A stretch of DNA of 64,000 nucleotides from Candidatus Gastranaerophilales bacterium. GTDB taxonomy: Bacteria > Cyanobacteriota > Vampirovibrionia > Gastranaerophilales > Gastranaerophilaceae. The notes under the pieces are model-generated. The model had not been told where the DNA came from. It was given only the letters and a program-made list of their open reading frames with translations, and searched no databases. The position numbers and the translations under genes were made by a program. This document shows positions 9,101 through 17,055 of the stretch, one piece after another; the stretch's first letter is position 1, and the number at the start of each line of letters is the position of its first letter. The DNA lies in the NCBI GenBank assembly GCA_944324435.1, contig CALUWH010000008.1, forward strand, positions 1-64,000, written 5' to 3'.

Positions 9101-9245
9101 CTCTTACTTTATCCATTAACTGGGTAATTCTCTGCTTAAAATTAGAATCAATTGGAGATGTGGTATATCCCTCCAATCTTGCAGCTTCTTCTCTTTCGCG
9201 CATGTTCTTTTCCAGTAATGCCAATTTCCTCAAAGCAATATTCAT
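9093..9245 (-). CDS. Small protein, 50 residues, unknown
   Basis: A 50-codon frame starts at ATG 9243-9245 with a near-perfect AAGGAGG RBS 5 nt upstream. The product is charged and helical, beginning MNIALRKLALLEKNMRERE and ending QLMDKVRAI; no cysteine or hydrophobic segment is seen. It overlaps the end of the ABC exporter tail-to-tail. The strong RBS and amphipathic helix pattern make coding likely, but no family is recognised. Confidence 0.6.
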   Translation of the reverse strand: MNIALRKLALLEKNMREREEAARLEGYTTSPIDSNFKQRITQLMDKVRAI

Positions 9246-9377
9246 GATAACCTCCTTACCTTATCTTTTTTAACCTTACATATATATAAAGTATTTTACA
9301 GCTCAAAAATTGATATTATATTAAGGAATGTTAAGTTCAAAATTTTTAAATCAGTTTTATCGCTTTTATGTTTTTAT

Positions 9378-9383
9378 TATAAT
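9378..9383 (+). promoter_or_regulatory. -10 box upstream of pgk
   Basis: A consensus TATAAT lies 42 bp before the pgk start. The best -35 at 17-bp spacing is TTTTAT (9355-9360), which is weak. An RBS AAAGGA follows at 9411-9417. Confidence 0.45.
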
Positions 9384-9424
9384 TATCATAGATAGAGAGT
9401 TTTTATAAAGAAAGGAAATAGACA

Positions 9425-10621
9425 ATGAAAAAATCAATTAAAGATTTAGGTGACATCAAAGGTAAAACAGCTCTTGTAAGGGTTGATATCAATGTACCTT
9501 TGGATGAAAACAAAAATGTAACTGACGATACTCGTATTCAAGCTATCGTTCCAACGGTAAATTATTTGAAAGAAAAGGGTGCAAAAATTGTTCTTATGGC
9601 TCACCTTGGCAGACCAAAAGGAGAAAAAAATCCTGAATTTTCACTTGCACCGGTTGCCAAATATATGTCAAAAGTTTTTGGAGAAGAAATTGTATTCATT
9701 CCGTCAGTTGAAGAAGCAAAACCTTATGTTGAAAAACTTCAAGACGGTCAGATAGCTCTTCTTGAAAATATTCGTTTTTACAAAGCAGAAGAAGCAAAAG
9801 ACGATGATATGACATTTGCTAATGAACTTGCCAAACTTGGTGATTTCTATGTAAATGACGCTTTTGGCGCAGCACACAGAAACCACACATCTACTGCAAA
9901 ATTGGCAAAAGTTCTTAAACCGGCTGTATCAGGTTTGTTGATGGAAAAAGAAATCAGATGCTTATCTCAAGCTCTTGATAATCCTGAAAGACCTTTCACT
10001 GCAGTTGTAGGCGGCGCTAAAGTTTCTTCTAAAATTGGTGTATTGGAAAACCTTTTGGATAAAGTTGATAACCTGATTATAGGCGGCGGCATGGCTTATA
10101 CATTTGTAAAAGCCAATGGCGGCAAAATCGGTAACTCGATTTGTGAAGATGACCAGCTTGATGTTGCCCGGGCTATTGAAAAGAAAGCTGCAGACAAGGG
10201 GGTTAACCTCGTAATGGCTACAGATGTACTTGTTACAAATGATTTTTCCGGTAACGGAACAATCAAGTTTGCAAAGATTAATGAAATTCCGGACGGGTTT
10301 GAAGGTGTAGATGCAGGAACAATGTCCAGACGGGCTTTTGCTGATGTTATCAAATCATCAAAAACAATTCTTATGAACGGCCCTGTAGGTGCATTTGAAA
10401 ATCCTAAGTTTGCAGAAGGCACAAAAGCAGTTCTTGAAGCTATCGTAGAAGCTACAAAGAACGGTGCAACATCTGTAATCGGCGGCGGCGACTCTGTTTC
10501 TGCTGCTAAGAAATTCTGCAAAGCAGAAGACTTCACTCACGTATCAACAGGCGGCGGCGCATCATTAGAATTTATCGAAGGTAAAGTTCTACCGGGCGTT
10601 GCAGCACTTGATGACAAGTAA
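9425..10621 (+). CDS. pgk: Phosphoglycerate kinase
   Basis: Phosphoglycerate kinase transfers phosphate from 1,3-bisphosphoglycerate to ADP in glycolysis. Family motifs are complete: RVDINVPLDE at the N-terminus, MAHLGRPKG, the substrate-binding NDAFGAAHRNHTS, GGAKVSSKI, NGPVGAFE and the C-terminal IGGGDSVSAA and STGGGASLEF. The length of 398 residues is standard. It is monocistronic, with a -10 box upstream and a strong terminator at 10645-10674. Confidence 0.98.
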   Translation: MKKSIKDLGDIKGKTALVRVDINVPLDENKNVTDDTRIQAIVPTVNYLKEKGAKIVLMAHLGRPKGEKNPEFSLAPVAKYMSKVFGEEIVFIPSVEEAKPYVEKLQDGQIALLENIRFYKAEEAKDDDMTFANELAKLGDFYVNDAFGAAHRNHTSTAKLAKVLKPAVSGLLMEKEIRCLSQALDNPERPFTAVVGGAKVSSKIGVLENLLDKVDNLIIGGGMAYTFVKANGGKIGNSICEDDQLDVARAIEKKAADKGVNLVMATDVLVTNDFSGNGTIKFAKINEIPDGFEGVDAGTMSRRAFADVIKSSKTILMNGPVGAFENPKFAEGTKAVLEAIVEATKNGATSVIGGGDSVSAAKKFCKAEDFTHVSTGGGASLEFIEGKVLPGVAALDDK

Positions 10622-10644
10622 ACTTAATTTTACAACTTACTTGA

Positions 10645-10674
10645 AACGAGCGGTAAAATTACCGCTCGTTTTTT
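10645..10674 (+). terminator. Intrinsic terminator of pgk
   Basis: A perfect 12-bp stem AACGAGCGGTAA / TTACCGCTCGTT with a two-base apex is followed by TTTT. It lies 24 bp after the pgk stop. Confidence 0.9.
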
Positions 10675-10696
10675 ATATTGAAAAGCTTAAAAAAAC

Positions 10697-11860
10697 TTAT
10701 TTTTTTACTCCCATTTCGCCATCAGTTAGAGATAAGTTTGATTCAGCTTTTTTAAGATATTCCATATTATAAGATTTCTCTTTATCTTTCAGGAGGTCGT
10801 CAAGATAATAGTTTTTAGATTTTTCTACTATATTTTCTAAATCTCTAAATGAACTCTTTCTTGATGTGAGCTTTTGGGCTAATTTTTTTAGCTCTAAACT
10901 ATTAGTTTCAATAAACTTTCCTTCATCAATAGTTTTTAAATTTCTTTTTAATGCTTCAAATAAACATTCTTCATTCGGCATAGGGAGTTCAAGAATATTT
11001 TTGAATCTGCTTAGTGTCGCCCTGTCCAGATTATTATTTCTTGGAGAGAGATTTGTTGTTCCTATGACAATTACGTTCGGAGCTTTTGATTTTAATTCAT
11101 CCAGATAGTTTAAGAAAACTGAACGATGTTCCAATTTTGTCATAAAGTACGAGCCGCCCTTGCCTTCTGTTATCTTTTCTATCGGTTGAATAATTGTATC
11201 TATTTCATTAAAAGTAACTACAAATTTTTTGTCAGATTTTCCCTGCACCTGTTGAAGAATTGACTCAAAGATTTTTTTAAAGTTATCAGTCCCTTTGCCC
11301 CCCCATTCTGAATTAAAATCAGAGTGTTTTACCTCTATATAGTCTGCATCAATAGACTTAGCAAAAACTTTTGCAAAAAATGACTTGCCGCATCCGGGCT
11401 CTCCAGACAAAAGTAATCTGTTTGAAAATGGAGGCATTCCTGCCTTATATCTTGTCTCGCTATCTGATTTTATAAAATTGATTTGATGCTGTAAATAATC
11501 CCTTAAATCGGGATTTAAACTTTTGCACTCCTCCAAAACAGGAATTGAACTGTCTTCTTTTAACGATTCAAAAGGTTTAAATAATACATTTTTGTCGATT
11601 TTTGGTTTAAGCTTTGCTTTAGCCATACTAAAATTTACAAAAGCATTAACACCGGCTGGTACAAGAAATGCTGTTGCGAATATTCCTGTTGCAAGAGCAA
11701 ATCTTTTAAGCATATTATTTCTTAAATCATTTTGAGCTTCTATAGTTTTAAAATGCGTATCTAATGAGTCTTTAATGTCAGAATCATAGATATTATTAGA
11801 ATTTTTAAAACTAAAAGCAGTTCTTGGCTGTGTGAAGCTGTTAATTATTGGTCGAATCAT
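10697..11860 (-). CDS. Membrane-anchored AAA ATPase, unusual Walker B
   Basis: A single AAA module (about residues 110-330) carries Walker A LLLSGEPGCGKSFFAK, sensor 1 VIVIGTTN and a following LSRFKNILELPMP segment. The Walker B reads VVTFNEID, with asparagine where the usual aspartate sits. A hydrophobic segment at about residues 52-72 probably anchors the protein. The protein is closest in feel to FtsH/spastin-type AAA domains, but no protease domain follows. The ATG has an AAAGGAG RBS. It lies 60 bp downstream of the glycine-rich 123-residue gene, from which it is separated by a hairpin. Function is unknown. Confidence 0.82.
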   Translation of the reverse strand: MIRPIINSFTQPRTAFSFKNSNNIYDSDIKDSLDTHFKTIEAQNDLRNNMLKRFALATGIFATAFLVPAGVNAFVNFSMAKAKLKPKIDKNVLFKPFESLKEDSSIPVLEECKSLNPDLRDYLQHQINFIKSDSETRYKAGMPPFSNRLLLSGEPGCGKSFFAKVFAKSIDADYIEVKHSDFNSEWGGKGTDNFKKIFESILQQVQGKSDKKFVVTFNEIDTIIQPIEKITEGKGGSYFMTKLEHRSVFLNYLDELKSKAPNVIVIGTTNLSPRNNNLDRATLSRFKNILELPMPNEECLFEALKRNLKTIDEGKFIETNSLELKKLAQKLTSRKSSFRDLENIVEKSKNYYLDDLLKDKEKSYNMEYLKKAESNLSLTDGEMGVKK

Positions 11861-11879
11861 AATACTCCTTTATACAAAA

Positions 11880-11908
11880 AGAGATATAAAGAAATTCTTT
11901 ATATCTCT
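11880..11908 (-). terminator. Terminator or attenuator between two unknown genes
   Basis: A 14-bp perfect AT-rich inverted repeat (AGAGATATAAAGAA and its complement, apex one base) is followed on the minus strand by TTTTTG. It sits between the 123-residue gene and the AAA ATPase, 20 bp before the latter's start, so it would regulate read-through. Confidence 0.6.
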
Positions 11909-11920
11909 CTTCTTTTATTC

Positions 11921-12292
11921 TTACGGTAATCCTTTATAATCTTCCGGCCTGTCATCGGGGTCATACGTATGGGATTCACGTGATTTAGAACTCAAAGCCT
12001 CTTCTACGATATCTCCCGTTATACCACCGGTTGCACAGCCCGCTACGCCTAATAATAGTGGGGCTGCAAGTCCGCCAGTCGCAACTGTCGCCAAAACACC
12101 TAGTCCAACCCCCGCTGCAGCACCTAATACACTGCCAAGTGCACCGCCTAAACCAGTGAAATTTACATTTTTGGATGTTGAAATAAAGGTATCGTGTTTT
12201 TGTTCTGTCAAAAGCTTATTAGATTGTATACTATTATTTTTAGCAGTATATAGCTCTGCTTTTGGCATTGTATGAATTGCATTTATCTTCAT
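11921..12292 (-). CDS. Glycine-zipper-like protein, 123 residues
   Basis: The protein has a polar N-terminus (residues 1-48) containing NVNFTG, then a strongly glycine/alanine-rich hydrophobic region (about residues 50-95, with repeated GxxxG spacing) and an acidic tail ending YDPDDRPEDYKGLP. This is a glycine-zipper layout able to pack in or on a membrane. There is no cleavable signal peptide. A consensus TTGACA lies upstream on the minus strand with an AT-rich -10. It precedes the AAA ATPase on the same strand. No family is recognised; a partnership with the ATPase is inference. Confidence 0.7.
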   Translation of the reverse strand: MKINAIHTMPKAELYTAKNNSIQSNKLLTEQKHDTFISTSKNVNFTGLGGALGSVLGAAAGVGLGVLATVATGGLAAPLLLGVAGCATGGITGDIVEEALSSKSRESHTYDPDDRPEDYKGLP

Positions 12293-12458
12293 AAAAACTC
12301 ATTTCGAATAAAAATTATTATAAATATAAAGAATTGTCAATATATTTTACAAAATAAACTTAAATCAAGCATGAAAGGTTTAATAGCAAATTTTATTTTT
12401 TTCGTGTATTATAATTAATAACTGTAATATTAACTAACGTATATATGAAGGAAAGCTA

Positions 12459-13901
12459 GTGGAAAAGTCGTTAAAACAAAAAATTGATATATTAAAACAA
12501 ACAGATGTGTACGCCCCGATTGTGGATGCGCTAAAAAAAGCTTATGAAAATCCGACATACCAGTTCCATATTCCGGGACATACAAAAGGTAAGGCTATTT
12601 TTAAGGATTTCAAAAAACTTACCGGAGAAAAAGTCTTAAACATAGATACAACGGATGAGTTTGATAATTTAGGAACTCTTCATCCTGCAACCGGCCCTAT
12701 AAAGGAAGCTCAAGAGCTTGCAGCGCAAGCTTTTGGTGCTAAAAAGACATTCTTTCTTTTAAACGGCTCTACTGCCGGAAACCTTGCTCTTGCAATGGCT
12801 TTAACTAAAAAAGGACAAAAAGTCGTTGTTAACAGGAATTGTCATCGCTCAATTCTTACCGGATTAATAATTTCAGGCGCAGAGCCAATTTGGGTTTGCC
12901 CGAACAGGATTGAGGATTGGTCTGTGTGGGGAAATATTGAAGCTTCTCAAATAGAAGAACTTCTGAAAAACAACGATGATATTTCAATGGTTTGGATAAC
13001 AAATCCGACATACGAAGGTGTTGTATCCGATATTAAATCAATCAGCGAAGTTTGCAAAAAATACGGCGTTCCGCTTATTGTTGATGAAGCGCACGGATGT
13101 TTGTGGAACTTTAATAAACACCTTCCTGAAACAGCCTTGAAACTCGGCGCTGATGCGGTTGTGCATTCACTTCACAAAACAGGCGGAAGTATGAGCCAGA
13201 GCTCTATGCTTCATATATCCAAAGATTCATGCTTGGATTGTGATGCTGTTGCAAAAGCTTTAAAACTTTTGCATACAACAAGCCCTTCTTTGCTTCTTCT
13301 TGCAAGTCTCGATGCTGCAAGAGCAAATCTTCAGTCAAAATCAGGGCTAAAACTTCTTGACAGAGCTGTTAAGAATGCAAAATATCTAAGAACACGACTT
13401 GATGCAATTCCGAATCTTCACCAGCTAAAAGGTGATTTTGGATACAAAACAGACGTCACAAAAGTTTTTATTAAAATTGACGGTTTGTCAGGCAAACGTC
13501 TTGAATCAATTTTGGAGATTGATTTTGGAATTGAAGTTGAATCTGCCTCGGATATCGGGGTTTTGATTCTTTGCAATCTCGGAAATAAGCATTCTGATTT
13601 TAAATATCTTGCTGATGCTCTTGAAAAAATTGCAACAAGAGATTACAAAGACATTTATTATCTTGAAAAGCGCAAACACATGCCGATGCTTGAGCCAAAG
13701 ATTATGATGAGTCTGCGAGACGCCTTTTATTCGGAAAAAGAAACAGTTCCAAAAGAAGAGGCTGTAGGCAGAATTTCTGCAGAAGTTGTAGCGGAATGCC
13801 CCCCGGGGATTTCAATTCTGCTTCCGGGAGAATTAATAACAGAAGAACACTTACCATATTTAAGGGATTACGAAACTCTGGAAGTAGTTGTTAATGGCTA
13901 G
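12459..13901 (+). CDS. Orn/Lys/Arg decarboxylase, PLP-dependent
   Basis: This is a fold-type I PLP enzyme of the Orn/Lys/Arg decarboxylase group (SpeA-like, without the N-terminal wing domain). Seen are FHIPGHTKGK near the N-terminus, STAGNLALAMA, the PLP-aspartate motif IVDEAHG, and the Schiff-base lysine in HSLHKTGGSMSQ. The C-terminal domain carries the typical AECPPGISILLPGE. The length of 480 residues fits the short Gram-positive/cyanobacterial class. The start is GTG with GAAGGAAAG upstream. It is probably arginine or lysine decarboxylase for polyamine synthesis; the substrate is not decidable by eye. Confidence 0.9.
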   Translation: MEKSLKQKIDILKQTDVYAPIVDALKKAYENPTYQFHIPGHTKGKAIFKDFKKLTGEKVLNIDTTDEFDNLGTLHPATGPIKEAQELAAQAFGAKKTFFLLNGSTAGNLALAMALTKKGQKVVVNRNCHRSILTGLIISGAEPIWVCPNRIEDWSVWGNIEASQIEELLKNNDDISMVWITNPTYEGVVSDIKSISEVCKKYGVPLIVDEAHGCLWNFNKHLPETALKLGADAVVHSLHKTGGSMSQSSMLHISKDSCLDCDAVAKALKLLHTTSPSLLLLASLDAARANLQSKSGLKLLDRAVKNAKYLRTRLDAIPNLHQLKGDFGYKTDVTKVFIKIDGLSGKRLESILEIDFGIEVESASDIGVLILCNLGNKHSDFKYLADALEKIATRDYKDIYYLEKRKHMPMLEPKIMMSLRDAFYSEKETVPKEEAVGRISAEVVAECPPGISILLPGELITEEHLPYLRDYETLEVVVNG

Positions 13902-14322
13902 AAGAAAGAAACAGTCAAACAAAACGATTCATTTTATTGTAACATTTCTTTTGATGGCGACAGGCGCTTATTACTTTTGGTTGAGTAATGTGCCGCAAAA
14001 ATGGTATGAGCCTCAGACAATGCGCCCTAATCAGGTTGAATCTTATTATGTTGACCAGTGGTGTACACCGGATTTTGGGCGCAAAGAAGCTGTTTTGTGG
14101 GATTTAACCAGAGTTGATTGTTTGACTAAAGATTATGCAATAGAATTTGATTTTGCTAAAAAGTGGGCAGAAAGCGTCGGGCAGTCGTTGTATTACTCTA
14201 AAATGACAGGAAAATCCCCTGCGGTTGTTCTTATTTTAACCAATATTACAGATTACCGATACGTAAAGCGCGTTGAGAGGCTCAATCAAAATATAAAGAT
14301 TTTTCTTGTAAAAGCCTATTAA
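13894..14322 (+). CDS. Membrane-anchored PD-(D/E)XK-like hypothetical protein
   Basis: The ATG at 13894 overlaps the decarboxylase stop as ATGGCTAG, so the two genes are coupled. After a basic start and one membrane helix (about residues 10-28), the soluble domain contains DLTRVDCLTKDYAIEFDFAK followed by KWAESVGQSLYYSKMTGK and a hydrophobic strand AVVLILTN. The D, ExD and K spacing resembles the PD-(D/E)XK nuclease-like fold found in small uncharacterised proteins; catalytic activity is inference. The stop overlaps the convergent small gene by 4 bp. Confidence 0.75.
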   Translation: MARRKKQSNKTIHFIVTFLLMATGAYYFWLSNVPQKWYEPQTMRPNQVESYYVDQWCTPDFGRKEAVLWDLTRVDCLTKDYAIEFDFAKKWAESVGQSLYYSKMTGKSPAVVLILTNITDYRYVKRVERLNQNIKIFLVKAY

Positions 14323-14516
14323 CCGCGTTTAACCACAGTTGCAATCAGTTCGCCGTAGCTGTTAAAGCAGCCGTTTGTTTCTTTTATTTCATAAGAAACT
14401 TCGCTATCAGCTTCTTTTTCTTTTTGTGCGAATGCGATAGCACTGTCTAAATCCTTAAATTCTTGTGCCATTTCAGGTTCAAAGTAAGATGGTTTATCAA
14501 TATAAACTTGATACAT
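14319..14516 (-). CDS. Small acidic hypothetical protein, 65 residues
   Basis: The ATG at 14514-14516 has a GGAGGA RBS 7 nt upstream and a promoter just before it; the longer open frame upstream is not used because it would run through the -10 region. The product starts MYQVYIDKPSYFEPE and has an AxAFAQKEKEA helix and a C-terminal strand GELIATVVKRG, suggesting a small alpha-beta fold. No family is recognised. It is monocistronic and convergent with the gene at 13894. Confidence 0.7.
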   Translation of the reverse strand: MYQVYIDKPSYFEPEMAQEFKDLDSAIAFAQKEKEADSEVSYEIKETNGCFNSYGELIATVVKRG

Positions 14517-14534
14517 AAAAGTTCCTCCGATTAT

Positions 14535-14563
14535 AATGTAAGACGGATAAATTAAATAGTCAA
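14535..14563 (-). promoter_or_regulatory. Sigma-70 type promoter
   Basis: On the minus strand TTGACT (14558-14563) is followed after exactly 17 bp by TACATT (14535-14540). The predicted start lies just before the GGAGGA RBS of the 65-residue gene. Confidence 0.65.
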
Positions 14564-14589
14564 GCATTAGGGGGCATATACTAAAGAAA

Positions 14590-14619
14590 AGCAAGAAGAT
14601 AAACTTCTTGCTCTTTTTT
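14590..14619 (-). terminator. Terminator downstream of flagellin (bidirectional)
   Basis: A 9-bp stem AGCAAGAAG / CTTCTTGCT with a 5-nt loop has TTTTCTTT on the minus strand and CTTTTTT on the plus strand. It ends the flagellin transcript and can stop plus-strand read-through. Confidence 0.8.
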
Positions 14620-14644
14620 AGAGTAAATATATATTTCTGAAGTA

Positions 14645-15508
14645 TTATAAAAGGTTCAAAGCAATACTTGGAGTTTGGTTTGCAGTTGCTAACAATGTAG
14701 CTGAAGCCTGCTGTAGAATCTGAGCCTGAATATAATTTGAAGATTCTTCCGCAATATCTGCGTCTCTCAATGTTGACAGCGAAGATGTAATATTTTCAGA
14801 TTGAACATCAATAGCTTCCATAGCAGACTCAATTCTGTTTTGAACTGCACCCAGCTGAGTTGCTCTTCCCGATAGGTCATTAATAGCATCATCAATCTTA
14901 TCTAACATGTCAGCAGCACTTGTAGTTGCATTTTGTCCTGAGCATTTTTCTGCAATTGCCGCGATTTCATCAGTACCGCCAAAAAGTGTTTTAGAGTTTG
15001 TCTCTTCAAATAAAGTTGCATCAAGAGAAATTTTACTGTTGTCATCGCTAAATAACCCAACCTGTAGGTTAATAGCATCATTCAATGTACCGTCCATCAT
15101 ATGAAGTCCGTTAAATTCACAGTTAGCTGCTATACGGTCAATTTCTTCAAGTCTTGCAGTAATTTCAGCTTCAATCGCTGCTAATGAATCATCACCGTAA
15201 GTTCCGTTTGCGGCCTGTTCTGTCAAGTCTCTAACACGTTGTAAGTGAGAAGTGATAAGTGAATAATTGTCCTCCAATGTTGTCAACATATCAGCACCCG
15301 TTGCTGCGTTATCTGCAGCGACATCCAGTGAGCTTAATTGAGTTTCCCAGTTTGTAGCGATAGAATAACCTGCTGCGTTATCTGCGGCATGGTTAATCTT
15401 GTAACCGGTTGTCATTCTTTCAATTGCATCATTTAATGAATTGGTTGCTTTGCTCAAGTTAGATTGAACAATGAGTGAAGATAGGTTTGTGTTAATTGTT
15501 AGTGCCAT
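14645..15508 (-). CDS. fliC: Flagellin
   Basis: The protein has the conserved D0/D1 termini: N-terminal INTNLSSLIVQSNLSKATNS and MTTGYKINHAADNAAG, and C-terminal ESNITSSLSTLRDADIAEES-like helix ending in ATANQTPSIALNLL. At 287 residues it has only a small central domain, as in minimal flagellins. One cysteine occurs in the central region and one in CEFNG. The ATG has an AAAGGAG RBS. It stands alone, not next to fliD, fliS or the fliFGHI genes here. Its upstream region looks sigma-70-like rather than sigma-28-like. Confidence 0.97.
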   Translation of the reverse strand: MALTINTNLSSLIVQSNLSKATNSLNDAIERMTTGYKINHAADNAAGYSIATNWETQLSSLDVAADNAATGADMLTTLEDNYSLITSHLQRVRDLTEQAANGTYGDDSLAAIEAEITARLEEIDRIAANCEFNGLHMMDGTLNDAINLQVGLFSDDNSKISLDATLFEETNSKTLFGGTDEIAAIAEKCSGQNATTSAADMLDKIDDAINDLSGRATQLGAVQNRIESAMEAIDVQSENITSSLSTLRDADIAEESSNYIQAQILQQASATLLATANQTPSIALNLL

Positions 15509-15525
15509 TTTTTACTCCTTTCTGG

Positions 15526-15539
15526 CGTTACATCCTACG
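15526..15539 (-). promoter_or_regulatory. CsrA-like motif in flagellin leader
   Basis: On the minus strand CGT-AGGATGTA-ACG can form a small hairpin exposing AGGATGT, which matches the core of the CsrA site (ARGGAUGU). It lies 18 nt before the start codon and close to the RBS. CsrA control of flagellin leaders is known in Bacillus; here it is inference, and no csrA gene is in the window. Confidence 0.3.
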
Positions 15540-15558
15540 AATGCGTCCCTGCATTTGT

Positions 15559-15586
15559 CTTATATTTTTTAAATTCCACAACTCAA
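15559..15586 (-). promoter_or_regulatory. Putative flagellin promoter
   Basis: On the minus strand TTGAGT (15581-15586) is followed after 16 bp by TATAAG (15559-15564). No TAAA-N15-GCCG sigma-28 pattern was found in the 150 bp before the gene. Confidence 0.45.
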
Positions 15587-15657
15587 AAATTAATAACGCT
15601 TTTAGGAGTAATTATTTACAATTTGTTACAATTGAAGTCTAAGAAACGCATTAGTGC

Positions 15658-15663
15658 TATACT
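15658..15663 (+). promoter_or_regulatory. Extended -10 of the kor operon
   Basis: TATACT preceded by TGC (extended -10 form) lies 20 bp before the korD start, just ahead of the GAGGAG RBS. No good -35 is seen. Confidence 0.5.
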
Positions 15664-15682
15664 TTTATAATGAGGAGTCGAA

Positions 15683-15892
15683 ATGGGAAAAATAGTTATT
15701 GATAATAATAGATGCAAATCATGTTATATTTGCACAACAACATGTCCTAAAGGACTGATTAAAAAAAGCGATAAAACGAATCGTTTAGGCGATTATATGG
15801 TAGAATTTGACGACCCGAAAGGAGAGTGCATAGGCTGTGCAATGTGCGCAAAACGCTGCCCTGATTTGGCGATAACCGAGGTCTATAGATAG
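15683..15892 (+). CDS. korD: 2-oxoacid:ferredoxin oxidoreductase, ferredoxin subunit
   Basis: This 69-residue protein has two 4Fe-4S motifs: CKSCYICTTTCPKG near residue 11 and CIGCAMCAKRCPD near residue 48. It is the delta subunit that carries electrons out of the oxoacid oxidoreductase. It heads a four-gene operon (korD-korA-korB-korC) with good RBSs throughout; this order is typical of the four-subunit KGOR/VOR class. Confidence 0.9.
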   Translation: MGKIVIDNNRCKSCYICTTTCPKGLIKKSDKTNRLGDYMVEFDDPKGECIGCAMCAKRCPDLAITEVYR

Positions 15893-15942
15893 TGACTCCG
15901 TGATTACGTGACTGAGTAATTAAGAGTTTAAATGGAGATAAA

Positions 15943-17055
15943 ATGGCTGAAAATAACGAAAAAGTTCTAATAAAAGGTAATTATGCAATAGCACAAGCTG
16001 CAGTGAATGCCGGCTGTCAATGCTATTTCGGGTATCCGATAACGCCTCAGACGGAAATCGGAGAGTATTTAAGCGGAAAAATGCAGGAGCTTGGGAGAGG
16101 CTATGTCTGCGCAGAAAGCGAACTCGGTGCAATAAATATGGTTATGGGCGCTGTATCAACGGGAGTAAAGGCAATGACGTCATCATCCTCTCCTGCGGTT
16201 GCTCTAATGCAGGAGGGTTTATCTTATGCGGCCTCGGATGAACTGCCCGTGGTTCTTGTAAACGTTATGAGGACCGGCCCTGGTTTAGGGTATATTTATC
16301 CGGCTCAAGGGGATTACAATCAGGCTGTATACGGCGGCGGAAACGGCGATTACAAAATCATCGTCCTTGCGCCTTCTACTGTACAGGAGTGTATAGATTT
16401 AACCTACAGAGCTTTTTATCTCGCGCAAAAGTACAGAAACCCTGTTATTCTGTTGGCTGATGGTATTTTAGGGCAAATGATGGAGCCTGCAAGCTTCGGT
16501 AAGTATCCTTATCCGGAAGTGGATGTTTCTTCCTGGGCTCTTACAGGCGCCAGGGGCAGAGAGGCGCGTAAAATATATTCTGTTGCGACGGATGAGAAAA
16601 AACAAATTCAGCATATATATGATTTATTCAAGAAATTCGAAATTATTACTCAAAACGAGACTACGTATGAAGAATTTAATACGGAAGACGCTGATATTAT
16701 ATTAACTTCATTCGGCTCAATGACCAGAAATATCAAGGCTGCAATGAACGTTTTAAGGAAAAAGGGAATTAAGGCCGGATGTTTCAGACCTGTAACACTT
16801 TCTCCGTTCCCACACAAGAGAGTTTCAGAGCTTGCCGGCGAAGGCAAAGACTTTATCGTGGTTGAGATGAATATGGGACAGATGTTTAAGGATATTAAGT
16901 ATGCTGTCAATGGTCAATCTAAAGTAAGTCTTGTGAATAGGCCTGTAGGAGAATGGTTAAGCGTGGAAGAAATTGTTGAAGCTGTTGAAAGTATTGTTAC
17001 CCAAGGGCTGACAGTAGTAAATCCGGGAGGTGTGGAATATGCAGCAAGTATTTAG
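15943..17055 (+). CDS. korA: 2-oxoacid:ferredoxin oxidoreductase, alpha subunit
   Basis: The alpha subunit binds the pyrimidine side of thiamine diphosphate and transfers acyl groups to CoA. Family features are the N-terminal KGNYAIAQAAVNAGCQCYFGYPITPQ-type segment (shown here only in part: GYPITPQTEI), ESELGAINMVMGA, and the C-terminal transketolase-like domain around FRPVTLSPFP. The 370-residue length fits KorA/VorB. It overlaps korB by 17 nt. The enzyme probably uses 2-oxoglutarate or branched 2-oxoacids; the two are hard to separate by sequence reading. Confidence 0.9.
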   Translation: MAENNEKVLIKGNYAIAQAAVNAGCQCYFGYPITPQTEIGEYLSGKMQELGRGYVCAESELGAINMVMGAVSTGVKAMTSSSSPAVALMQEGLSYAASDELPVVLVNVMRTGPGLGYIYPAQGDYNQAVYGGGNGDYKIIVLAPSTVQECIDLTYRAFYLAQKYRNPVILLADGILGQMMEPASFGKYPYPEVDVSSWALTGARGREARKIYSVATDEKKQIQHIYDLFKKFEIITQNETTYEEFNTEDADIILTSFGSMTRNIKAAMNVLRKKGIKAGCFRPVTLSPFPHKRVSELAGEGKDFIVVEMNMGQMFKDIKYAVNGQSKVSLVNRPVGEWLSVEEIVEAVESIVTQGLTVVNPGGVEYAASI

